This document shows positions 7,957-15,300 of a DNA stretch of 34,204 nucleotides, in pieces. Each line of letters starts with the position of its first letter. Within the stretch, counting starts at the first letter, position 1. The position numbers and the translations under genes are program-made. Where the stretch lies: positions 1 through 34,204 of the forward strand of contig NZ_AHJE01000078.1 of NCBI RefSeq assembly GCF_000243095.1, written 5' to 3'. The DNA is from Cupriavidus basilensis OR16. GTDB lineage: Bacteria > Pseudomonadota > Gammaproteobacteria > Burkholderiales > Burkholderiaceae. The notes beneath the pieces were generated by a model. The model was not told the origin of the DNA, ran no database searches, and saw only the letters and a program-made list of their open reading frames with translations.

Positions 7957-8535
7957 CTAGTTCAACGCGCTGCGCCCCACAGTTTCCGCAAGAGGCCTTT
8001 CGATTGAAAGTGTCATTTGATGACAATCGGCGTGGAAATCTTCAACGACGGTCGTAACATGATCGTATTGGGCACCGCTATCGCGGCTGACGCCGCGCCA
8101 ACCTCCTAGTGCCCGATAGAGTGAGGCATTCTCGCGATATCCCAGCAGGGACGCCTGGATCGACAGGGGTATCCCATCCGCCATGTAGCGCAGGGCCATC
8201 TCGCGTCTTGTTTCCGCCAGGAGATCGGCAAACCGCGAGCCATGAAGTGCCAAGGCTCTCTGCAGCCCACGGGGGTGCATGCTAAGGCAAGAGGACACCG
8301 CTGCGAGAGTGCAGTAGCCTGTTGGCAAGAGGTGCTGGATCACGGCCGACACCTGATCGGCAAAGCAAAGCTCCCGATCAACCGAGATTGAGGCCACATG
8401 CTCCGCGAGAGCCTCCTTGATTTTTTTGTTTCGACACGGCTCCTCCAACCCCAGGGTCCGTCTATCCACGAACAGGCTGTAGTGAGCCCCGCTGCGTGCA
8501 AGAAGTGCCAACGGAGCATCACTGGCGCGCGCGGG
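7957..8535 (-). pseudogene. AraC-family regulator, C-terminal part fused to LysR relic
   Basis: The frame from about 8535 to the stop at 7957 encodes the second half of an AraC-type activator: LLARSGAHYSLFVDRRTLGLEEP is the end of the arabinose-binding-like domain. It is followed by the AraC DNA-binding domain with two helix-turn-helix units, TLAAVSSCLSMHPRGLQRAL and IPLSIQASLLGYRENASLYRAL then GGWRGVS. About 150 N-terminal residues are missing, and in their place is the tail of a broken LysR gene. No own start or ribosome-binding site is evident. A functional protein is unlikely unless an internal start is used. Confidence 0.75.
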
Positions 8536-8958
8536 GACAGGTCGAGCTGGCGGGCATTGAGCATGGCGCTGAGGTGGCCGGACAGACTCTCCACCATATG
8601 CAGGCTCACATCCGGTTAGCGCTCGCGCATGGCGCGCATCAGCGGCACGCCGATCACCGAGGCGGTAGTGGGCGCCGAACCCACGCTGACGGTACCGGAC
8701 AGCTACGCATGATGGGCGGCGCGCTTGGCCTGCTCGGCATGGCGCAGCGCCAGTCGGGCTTCGCGGAAGAAGGCCAGGCCGGCTTCGGTGGGCGCGACGC
8801 CGCGCGTGGCCGGGGGCAGCAGCCGGGTCGAGTTCGCTCTCCAGCCGGCTGATCTGCTGGCTCATGGCGGACTGCACCATATCGAGATTGAGCGCAGCAC
8901 GGCTCATGCTGCCGAGCTCCACCACCCGGACAAAATACTGAAGCTGGCGCAGTTCCAT
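8536..8958 (-). pseudogene. LysR-family regulator relic, multiple inactivating changes
   Basis: From the ATG at 8958 the frame gives MELRQLQYFVRVVELGSMSR and SAMSQQISRLESEL, a normal LysR helix-turn-helix. A frameshift follows immediately. In the new frame the text continues as VAPTEAGLAFF-like linker, then an in-frame stop, then LSGTVSVGSAPTTASVIGVP and LMRAMRER, another stop (TAA where a Tyr codon is expected before PDV), and SLHMVESLSGHLSAMLNARQ. The gene then breaks off and AraC sequence begins. At least one frameshift, two nonsense changes and a truncation are present, so decay is beyond doubt. It lies downstream of galC and may once have regulated that operon. Confidence 0.85.
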
Positions 8959-9034
8959 CTGCGCTCCCCCGCGATGCCTGGATGCTTGTCTGCGTCGCTC
9001 ATACCAGATGCGGGCGCGCCGGGCGACGTCGGGC

Positions 9035-9748
9035 TCAGGCCTCATCGAAACCGCTATACCAGTCCACGGTCTCATCCGAGTAGGCCAGGCCCTTGGCCGC
9101 CAGCGCCTCGCGCATCTTGTACATGTCCAGGCCGAGCACGCCGGAGGCCAGCGTGGCCCGCTTGCCCGCTTCCATGGCCTCGCGCTCGCCGGCGCGGCGC
9201 GCGGTCTCGGCGGCCTGGGGGCGCGGCACCACCACCACGCCGTCGCCGTCGGCCACGATCACGTCGCCGGGCCGCACGTTGGCGCCGGCGCAGATCACCG
9301 GGACATTAACCGCGCCGACGGTCTCCTTGACCGCGCCCTGGGCGGAAACCGCCCGCGACCAGACCGGGAAGCCTATGGCATTGAGCGTGGCCACGTCGCG
9401 TACGCCGCCGTCGATGACCAGGCCACGCGCGCCCCGCGCCTTGAGCGAGGTCGCCAGCAGATCGCCGAACAGGCCATCGGTGCAGTCGCTGACCAGCGCC
9501 ACCACCAGCACGTCCCCGGGCTGCACCATCTCCACCGCGACGTGGATCATCCAGTTGTCACCCGGATGCATCAGCACCGTCACGGCGCTGCCGGCCATGG
9601 CTACGCCGGACTGTATCGGCCGCAGATAGGGCTTCATCAGTCCCGTGCGGCGCTGCGCCTCATGAACAGTGGCCACGCCTGCGGCACCCAGCACCTCGAT
9701 GTCCGCGGAGGCGGCGCGCAGGATATTGCGATAGGCGACGGTCCTCAT
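9035..9748 (-). CDS. galC: 4-carboxy-4-hydroxy-2-oxoadipate aldolase (GalC/LigK type, RraA fold)
   Basis: Start 9748 gives 237 residues, the normal length for GalC/LigK. This enzyme cleaves 4-carboxy-4-hydroxy-2-oxoadipate into pyruvate and oxaloacetate and also decarboxylates oxaloacetate, the last step of gallate and protocatechuate 4,5-cleavage. Segments that match my memory of GalC are GVATVHEAQRRTGLMKPY, GSAVTVLMHPGDNWMIHVAVE, DCTDGLFGDLLATSLKARG and VIDGGVRDV (Arg117, Asp118 at the metal and pyruvate site), FPVWSRAVSAQGAVK and GDVIVADGDGV. Its ATG overlaps the galB stop (ATGA), indicating translational coupling. A longer upstream open frame to 9964 only overlaps galB and is not used. 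Confidence 0.92.
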   Translation of the reverse strand: MRTVAYRNILRAASADIEVLGAAGVATVHEAQRRTGLMKPYLRPIQSGVAMAGSAVTVLMHPGDNWMIHVAVEMVQPGDVLVVALVSDCTDGLFGDLLATSLKARGARGLVIDGGVRDVATLNAIGFPVWSRAVSAQGAVKETVGAVNVPVICAGANVRPGDVIVADGDGVVVVPRPQAAETARRAGEREAMEAGKRATLASGVLGLDMYKMREALAAKGLAYSDETVDWYSGFDEA

Positions 9749-10518
9749 GCCAGGCTCTCCGATACTTGCGGGAACACGCGTGCATAGCCCTCGCCGTACT
9801 TCACCTTGCGATCGGAATTGCGCGTGGCCTGGGCGCCGCGCTGCAGCGCCACCCGCGTGTAGTACTCCCACAGGTGCTCCTGCGCCGCCATGGTGGTGAA
9901 AGCGCGCTGCTTCTTCTCCCAAACGGAAGAAATGTCGAGCAGCAAATCGGGTTTCCAGTTGCACTGCTCGGGCTGGTGCGGCTCGAACAGGAATACCGGC
10001 GGCGCGCCGATCACCGGCACTTCAGGCTTGTAGCCATGTGCCTGGGCGATGACGCGCGCTTCCTGCGCCACGTGGGTGGCGAGAGGATGGTCGAAGTTAT
10101 AGATGTCCTCGCGCGAATGGCTCAGCACCAGCTCCGGCCGCAGTTCGCGGTAGAGGTCGGCAAGGCGCAGCAACGCCGCGTCGGTCACGCGCAGGGGGTA
10201 ATCGCCGAGGTCGAAGCACTCCAGTGTGGCGCCGAGGATGTCGGCGGCCTGCTGCGCTTCCTCAAGCCGCGCGGCCTTGACGCGCTCCATGGTCATGCTG
10301 GGCTGGCGCCACATCTTGGCGGACTCGCCGCGTTCGCCAAAGGACAGGCAGACGATCTTGACGTGGTAGCCGCGCTCGGCATACAGCGCGATGGCACCGC
10401 CGGCGCGCCAGACGAAGTCGGCGGCATGCGCGCTGACCACCAGGATAGAGGGATGCGTTGCGTCGGCTTGCGCGTCGGCCGGGGCCGGGGATTGCGCTTG
10501 GGCGTGGATGTCTGACAT
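9745..10518 (-). CDS. galB: 4-oxalomesaconate hydratase (GalB, PIG-L/LmbE family)
   Basis: This 257-residue protein of the zinc-dependent LmbE/PIG-L fold matches GalB of pseudomonads closely in recalled sequence: VSAHAADFVWRAGGAIALYA, CLSFGERGESAKMWR, FDLGDYPLR, LSHSREDIYNFDHPLATHVAQEAR, FEPHQPEQCNWKPD and QEHLWEYYTRVALQRG. Zinc ligands are His31 and Asp34 (AHxxD) and His144 (DHPLA). GalB adds water to 4-oxalomesaconate, giving the substrate of GalC. A 20-residue Ala/Pro/Gln-rich N-terminal extension precedes the conserved fold, so a downstream start is possible but none with a better ribosome-binding site was seen. It follows the Bug receptor by 30 nt and overlaps galC. Confidence 0.92.
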   Translation of the reverse strand: MSDIHAQAQSPAPADAQADATHPSILVVSAHAADFVWRAGGAIALYAERGYHVKIVCLSFGERGESAKMWRQPSMTMERVKAARLEEAQQAADILGATLECFDLGDYPLRVTDAALLRLADLYRELRPELVLSHSREDIYNFDHPLATHVAQEARVIAQAHGYKPEVPVIGAPPVFLFEPHQPEQCNWKPDLLLDISSVWEKKQRAFTTMAAQEHLWEYYTRVALQRGAQATRNSDRKVKYGEGYARVFPQVSESLA

Positions 10519-10548
10519 GGGGATTTCCGTCGGGTCGCGTGGAGGGCT

Positions 10549-11520
10549 TCAGTCGGCCGTGATGCCCGCCTTGCGGATCACGCCGTTCCAGGTTGAGGTT
10601 TCGCTGCGCACGAACAGGCCGAAGGCTTCCGGGGTGCCAGGCAGGATGGTGACACCCAGTTGCATGAGTTGCTTCCGCACGTCCGGGTCGGCCAGCGCCG
10701 TATTGGCAGCGGTGTTGAGTTCACGCACGACAGCGGGCGGCGTCTTGGCCGGGGCCACCAGTCCCCACCAGACAGAGGCGGAGAAGCCCGGCAGGCCTTG
10801 CTCGCGCGAGGTTGGCACACCCGGCAGCAGCGGCGTACGCTGGTCGCTCGCCACCGCGACGGCGCGCAGGGTGCCGGCGCGGATATGCGTGATGACTTCG
10901 AGCGGGTTAATCGGCATGAACGCGATGCGCTCGCCCAGCAGGTCGGTGATGGCTGGCGCGCCACCCTTGTAAGGCACGTGCAACACGTCGATGTGCGCCG
11001 CTTCCTTGAACAACTCGCCGGCGAGATGACCGGAGCTGCCATTGCCGGCCGAGGCATAGCTGAGCTTGCCGGGTTGCGCCTGCGCCTGGGAGACCAGGTC
11101 CTTGAGCGAGGTCACGCTGGATTTGGCCGGCACCACCAGCACCAGCGGGGCTTGGCCAATGCGCGCCACCGGCGTGAAATCGCGCGTCGGGTCGAACGGC
11201 AGCTTGGCAAACAGCGCGGCATTGGTAGCCAGGCTGTTGGAGGCCATCATGATGGTGTAGCCATCCGGCGCGGCCTTGGACACCGCGTCCATGCCGATAT
11301 TGGTGCTGGCGCCCGGGCGGTTGTCGACAATGATGGGCTGCTTGAGCAGCACGCTCATCTTCTGGCCAACCGAACGCGCCACGATGTCGACAGCGCCGCC
11401 TGCCGCATAGGGCACGACCAGCCGGATGGGCTTGGCGGGGTAGGTCTCAGCGCTGGCGGCGGCAGCGCCCAGCGACAGCGCGGCGGCCAGCAAGCCGGCT
11501 AGGTAAGGTCGGCGCAGCAT
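10549..11520 (-). CDS. Bug/TctC-family periplasmic solute-binding receptor
   Basis: This 323-residue protein has a Sec signal peptide (MLRRPYLAGLLAAALSLGAA, cleavage after ASA at about 24). The mature start YPAKPIRLVVPYAAGGAVDIVAR is typical of Bug proteins, as are VDNRPGASTNIGMDAVSKAAPDGYT, PFDPTRDFTPVA and LHVPYKGGAPAITDLL. Bug receptors bind carboxylates in the periplasm, and those working with TctAB drive tripartite tricarboxylate uptake. No tctA or tctB gene is nearby, which is common in Burkholderiales orphan receptors. As the first gene of the galBC operon it may capture the acid feeding that pathway or serve as a sensor. Its promoter lies in the 109-nt gap shared with the divergent LysR gene. 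Confidence 0.92.
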   Translation of the reverse strand: MLRRPYLAGLLAAALSLGAAAASAETYPAKPIRLVVPYAAGGAVDIVARSVGQKMSVLLKQPIIVDNRPGASTNIGMDAVSKAAPDGYTIMMASNSLATNAALFAKLPFDPTRDFTPVARIGQAPLVLVVPAKSSVTSLKDLVSQAQAQPGKLSYASAGNGSSGHLAGELFKEAAHIDVLHVPYKGGAPAITDLLGERIAFMPINPLEVITHIRAGTLRAVAVASDQRTPLLPGVPTSREQGLPGFSASVWWGLVAPAKTPPAVVRELNTAANTALADPDVRKQLMQLGVTILPGTPEAFGLFVRSETSTWNGVIRKAGITAD

Positions 11521-11629
11521 TCTTGTCTCCTGTGGTCCGGTTGCATTCGTTTGCGTGCATTGTGGCCAGCCGTCGTGATACTGTCCAATATGTTTTAAAA
11601 CCGCTTGTTATTTCACTTCGATATAACCA
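11521..11629. promoter_or_regulatory. Divergent promoter region, Bug-galBC / LysR
   Basis: A 109-nt gap separates the start codons of the Bug receptor (minus) and the LysR gene (plus). Its AT-rich half (11579-11629) contains the palindrome TTTTAAAA and the inverted pair GTTAT...ATAAC around 11605-11626. A LysR-type site is expected here, but no single box stands out. Confidence 0.45.
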
Positions 11630-12553
11630 ATGGACTTTCGCCAACTCCGCTATTTCGTCGCCGTGGCCGAAGCGCTGAGCTTCAGCGAGGCCGCGCGCAA
11701 CCTCCATATCAGCCAGCCACCGCTGAGCACCCAGATCAAGGCACTGGAAGACGAACTCGGCAGCCCCCTGCTCGACCGCTCCCGCCACCATGTGGCACTG
11801 ACGCCGGCAGGTACGCTGTTCCTTGACAAGGCAAAGGCAGCGCTGGGCAACCTGGAGCAGGCCCGCGAGGTGGTCAAGCAGGTTGCAGCCGGTGAGGCGG
11901 GCGAGATCCGGGTGGCCTTCACCGCCTCCGTGCCCATGCAGGATGTTTTCCCGCGCGCCGTGCAGCAGTTCCGCCTTGGCCACCCGCGCGCCATGCTGGA
12001 ACTAGTGCATATGTCCACCGGGCAGCAGTTGCAGGGGCTGGAGAAGGGAGAGATCGACATTGGCTTCCTGCGCCCTGCGCCCCAGTTCTATCCGCCCGCC
12101 AGCATCACCGTGCATGAGGTGCTTGCGGATCGGCTGGTCGCTGTGCTGCCAGCCGCGCACGCGCTGGCAAAAGCAGGAGGTGGAGGGACTCCAGCTACGC
12201 ACAAGGATGCAGGACTCGACATCGGCGCACTATCCGCCCAGCCCTTCCTGCTATTCCCGCGAGGGCTGGGGTGCGGGCTGTTCGATCATGTCACCACGCT
12301 GTGCAACCGCGCGGGCTTTGCGCCGCGCATCGGCCAGGAAGCGCGCGAGGCCACGACCATCATCGGTTTGGTGGCGAGCGGTGCCGGGGTCTCGGTGCTG
12401 CCGGAGATTTACTCTCGCACCGGCATTCCGGGTGTCGCGTACCGCCCGCTGGCCGGCCCCGACGCGGCCAGCCGGGTCCTGGTGGCGCATCGCGCGGGGG
12501 CGTTGTCGCCCATCATGCGCAAGTTCTTGGCTTTCTTTGAGGTTGGCGCCTAA
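11630..12553 (+). CDS. LysR-family transcriptional regulator
   Basis: A complete LysR protein of 307 residues. The N-terminus MDFRQLRYFVAVAEALSFSE, helix-turn-helix LHISQPPLSTQIKALEDELG and the linker are standard. The effector domain contains GEIRVAFTASVPMQDVFPRA, QGLEKGEIDIGFLRP and GLVASGAGVSVLPEIY. It belongs to the BenM/CatR-like group of regulators that sense small aromatic or dicarboxylic acids. It is divergent from the Bug-galB-galC operon with a 109-nt shared promoter region, so it is the likely activator of that operon, analogous in position to GalR. Near residues 186-200 a Gly/Ala/Thr/Lys stretch (AGGGGTPATHKDAG) extends the inter-lobe segment slightly. Confidence 0.9.
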   Translation: MDFRQLRYFVAVAEALSFSEAARNLHISQPPLSTQIKALEDELGSPLLDRSRHHVALTPAGTLFLDKAKAALGNLEQAREVVKQVAAGEAGEIRVAFTASVPMQDVFPRAVQQFRLGHPRAMLELVHMSTGQQLQGLEKGEIDIGFLRPAPQFYPPASITVHEVLADRLVAVLPAAHALAKAGGGGTPATHKDAGLDIGALSAQPFLLFPRGLGCGLFDHVTTLCNRAGFAPRIGQEAREATTIIGLVASGAGVSVLPEIYSRTGIPGVAYRPLAGPDAASRVLVAHRAGALSPIMRKFLAFFEVGA

Positions 12554-12843
12554 TGGGGGTGGCTGCCGATTTTGCAGATCTATTTCGGCTAATGGCGCTC
12601 ACTATATAGATTGACAAAGCCCTCCTGATGCGCACGCGTAGCAGCGTGGGCCTGGCGCGTGGCGTCCAGCTTCTCTTGTAACACCGCGCTGGCTGCGCTG
12701 CCTCGAGTTCGGCCTGCACGATGGCGGTAGGACGACCGCCAAAAACGATTGATCCGGCCCGGGGCCAGCGCTCAGGCAGACCTCGCAAGCCGACCGGCGC
12801 GGCGACCGCGCGGCACGTCGCGGCCACCAGAGCCCTCCACGAT
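12554..12843. other. Intergenic region, 290 nt, no gene recognised
   Basis: This gap lies between the converging LysR and MFS genes. On the minus strand one frame reads VLQEKLDATRQAHAATRAHQ in a stretch of about 45 codons ending near the second copy of the 24-nt motif. It has the look of a protein end but matches no family I know, so it may be the tail of a lost gene. Confidence 0.4.
12580..12603 (+). repeat. 24-nt dispersed motif, copy 2
   Basis: Second copy of the motif at 2996-3019, in the same orientation. It matches at 20 of 24 positions with the core GCTAATGGCGC identical. It lies 27 nt after the LysR stop, next to a stretch without recognisable genes. Confidence 0.3.
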
Positions 12844-14112
12844 TCAGGCTAATGCCAGCACTGCCTCCTGGATCGGTTCGCGCAGTAGCACGAAGTAAGC
12901 CAGCGCCGCCGCTACGGCAACCGCCGCGCTGATGACGAACGCCAAAGAAAACGAGCCGCTGTACTGCACGCTGAAGCCGGTGACGATGGGCGCGACCGAG
13001 CCGGCCAGGTAGCCGCCGAAGTTCTGGATCGAGCCGAATGAGGCCACGCGCCTGGACGATATGACGGTGTTGACGATCATCCAGGCCGTAGCGCTGGCCA
13101 TGTTGATGGAGAACAGCGCCAGGCACAGCAGCACCACACAGCCCACCACATTGGTCACGAAGGTCACCATCAGGGTAAAGCCCGCCGCCGCCAGCAGGCC
13201 GGCGATGATGGTGAACTTGCGGCTACCCAGGATGCTCATGCCACGCCGCACCAGCAGGTCGCAGGCGCGCCCGGCGACCACCGTGCCGATGGCGCCGAAC
13301 AGGTAGGCCAGCGAGACTACCCACGCGGTCTTGTACAGGTCCATGCCGTGCTGCTTCTCGAAATACCCGGGCAGCCAGGTGAGGTGCAGCCAGAGCATGT
13401 AGATCACGCCCATGAAGCCGAGGAATGCACCCCAGGTTGTTCCGCTGCGAAACAGCATTGCCCAGTCGGCCAACTGCTCGGACATGCTCGGCCGCGCGGC
13501 CCGCGCGCTCACGGGCTCGGCGCGGCCGCTACTGGCCATGTATTCGGCCTTGCTCTTGTAGAACACGAACCAGCAACTGGCGAGCACCAGCCCCAGGACA
13601 CCGCTGATGACAAACATGCCGCGCCAGCCGAAGTGCACCATGAACAGCGTCAGCAACGGCGGCGCCACGCAGGGGCCGATGCAGGTGGACGACCACACCA
13701 GGCCCGTGGGCGTGCCCCGTTCCTCCGCGTCGAACCATTCGGCAAGTGCCTTGGCCGCCGAAGGGAACACCGGCGCCTCGCCGATGCCCAGCAGCACGCG
13801 CAGGCCGATGAAGTTGCTGAAGCCGCTGGCGAAGCCGAACACGGCTTGGGCGACGGACCAGAAGACCAGCGACGCGCCCAGGGCGATCTTGCTGCCCAGG
13901 CGGTCGATGATGATGCCCATGGGCAGTTGCGAAAAGGCGTAGGCGATGGAGAACGCCGACAGCAGGATGCCCATCTCCGACGGGCTGATGGATAGGTCTT
14001 TCTGGATCGAGGTGTTGGCGATGGACAGCGCGCTGCGGTCCAGGTAGTTCACCACGCCGATGAAGAACAGGAACACGACCGCGACAGTCTGATAGCTTTT
14101 ATTTTTTCTCAT
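12844..14112 (-). CDS. MFS transporter, anion:cation symporter family (sugar-acid type)
   Basis: Starting at 14112 (MRKNKSYQTVAVVF) after an AAGGAGA ribosome-binding site, this 422-residue protein has about 12 hydrophobic helices. The family signature GVVNYLDRSALSIANTSIQKDLSISPSEMGILLSAF is present, with AEWFDAEERGTPTG after helix 4 and a cytoplasmic mid-loop at about 190-215. This is the ACS group that carries glucarate, galactarate, hexuronates and related sugar acids with protons. The upstream extension to 14421 overlaps the Ldh2 gene and is not used. It is the third gene of the aldehyde dehydrogenase-Ldh2-MFS operon, so it probably imports the sugar acid that the XylX pathway degrades. 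Confidence 0.92.
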   Translation of the reverse strand: MRKNKSYQTVAVVFLFFIGVVNYLDRSALSIANTSIQKDLSISPSEMGILLSAFSIAYAFSQLPMGIIIDRLGSKIALGASLVFWSVAQAVFGFASGFSNFIGLRVLLGIGEAPVFPSAAKALAEWFDAEERGTPTGLVWSSTCIGPCVAPPLLTLFMVHFGWRGMFVISGVLGLVLASCWFVFYKSKAEYMASSGRAEPVSARAARPSMSEQLADWAMLFRSGTTWGAFLGFMGVIYMLWLHLTWLPGYFEKQHGMDLYKTAWVVSLAYLFGAIGTVVAGRACDLLVRRGMSILGSRKFTIIAGLLAAAGFTLMVTFVTNVVGCVVLLCLALFSINMASATAWMIVNTVISSRRVASFGSIQNFGGYLAGSVAPIVTGFSVQYSGSFSLAFVISAAVAVAAALAYFVLLREPIQEAVLALA

Positions 14113-14159
14113 TAATGTGTCTCCTTGATATCGAGTATGGGTCTGGCCCGGGCGGGCCT

Positions 14160-15239
14160 TTATCGACTGAGCGTTGCGGGGAACTCCTTGACCCCCATCC
14201 GCTGCGCGGCGGCCTGCAGGCTGGCCACCACGAAACCAGGCAGGTTCACACCATCGCGCAACTGCGCCTCGCGCAGCGCCAGGCCCGCGGCCCCGGGTAG
14301 CCGCACCGGCCGCCCGGCCTCCACCGGCGTGCTGGCGCGAACCTGATCCGCGAGGTGAGACGACTCCTCGGTAAAGCTCTCGATCCCACCAAAGAAGGCC
14401 GGGTCGATGGCCATCGTGCACACGGATGCGCCCCAGGCGTCGGGCTTGTCCTTGCGGCCGTGGCCGGCGAGGCCCGAGGTCAGCGCCTCCACCATCAGGC
14501 CCAGGGCAAAGCCCTTGTGGCCGAACTCGCGCCCGCCCAGCGGCAGGATGCTGCCGGGCGGCGTGGAGAAGAAGGCTTCCGGGTCATCGGTGAGCACGCC
14601 TTGGTTTGACATCAGCACCGGCTGCGGCAGCTTCTCGCCGGCGTTGCGCGTCTTGTTGACGAAGCCGTTGGTGATGGTGGACATGCTCACGTCGATCAGC
14701 ATCGGCGCCTGCCGGGTGGGAATGCCGACCGCGATCGGGTTCGGCGTGAACAGCGGCTCGATGCCGCCGTGTGCCGAGACCGAGGCCACCGACGGATCGG
14801 ACGAATAGATCAGCGGGACCAGCCCTCGGTCCGTTACGCGCTGGAGGTAGGCGGCAAGGCAGCCGATATGGTGCGAGCGTCGGACCACCGCGATGCCGAT
14901 GCCATGGCTGGCCGCCACCTCGCAGGCAAAGTCCAGTGCCCGGCTCACGCAGTAAGGGCCGAGCACGTAGCTCCCGTCGAACAGGGCGGACGATGCGCTT
15001 TGCGACAGCGTGCGGAACTGCGTGGTGTCCACAATGGCGTGCCCGTCCAGGATGCTGCCGAGGTAGCCGTTGACCAGGTTAGTGCCGTGGGTGGAATGGC
15101 CCAGCAGGTCGCCCTCGACCAGCGTGCGGGCGACCACCGAGGCCAGTTCGGCTTGCGCACCGGCCTTGTGGAACAGGCCCTCGACGAACGCCAGCAGCGC
15201 GTCGTGGCCGTAGCGGCCGGTGTTCAGTTCAGTTTGCAT
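14160..15239 (-). CDS. Ldh2/malate-type NAD(P)-dependent dehydrogenase
   Basis: Start 15239 (MQTELNTGRY), with a strong ribosome-binding site AGGAGGA, gives 359 residues. It belongs to the Ldh2/MDH2 family with its unusual NAD fold: VEGDLLGHSTHGTNLV (His48, His51), RRSHHIGCLAAYLQR (catalytic His near 123), FTPNPIAVGIPT, MLIDVSMSTITNG and GGREFGHKGFALGLMVEALT. The family includes malate, lactate, ureidoglycolate and diketogulonate dehydrogenases and cyclic-imine (Pyr2C/Pip2C) reductases; the substrate cannot be fixed here. Its position between the semialdehyde dehydrogenase and the MFS carrier argues for a sugar-acid or keto-acid substrate in the same route. Confidence 0.9.
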   Translation of the reverse strand: MQTELNTGRYGHDALLAFVEGLFHKAGAQAELASVVARTLVEGDLLGHSTHGTNLVNGYLGSILDGHAIVDTTQFRTLSQSASSALFDGSYVLGPYCVSRALDFACEVAASHGIGIAVVRRSHHIGCLAAYLQRVTDRGLVPLIYSSDPSVASVSAHGGIEPLFTPNPIAVGIPTRQAPMLIDVSMSTITNGFVNKTRNAGEKLPQPVLMSNQGVLTDDPEAFFSTPPGSILPLGGREFGHKGFALGLMVEALTSGLAGHGRKDKPDAWGASVCTMAIDPAFFGGIESFTEESSHLADQVRASTPVEAGRPVRLPGAAGLALREAQLRDGVNLPGFVVASLQAAAQRMGVKEFPATLSR

Positions 15240-15300
15240 TGGATCTCCTCCTGCCTTTGCTTTGTCCGCTCTCGTCGTGGTGGTGTGATGACCCAAGCGC

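Noticed and set aside
13348..13995. Long plus-strand open frame opposite the MFS gene
   Set aside because: His/Ala/Arg-rich shadow frame caused by GC codon bias; the minus-strand MFS protein is clearly real.
14113..14159. GC-rich dyad between the Ldh2 and MFS genes as an intrinsic terminator
   Set aside because: The stem is only about 5-6 bp with a tiny loop and no T-run; the genes look co-transcribed.
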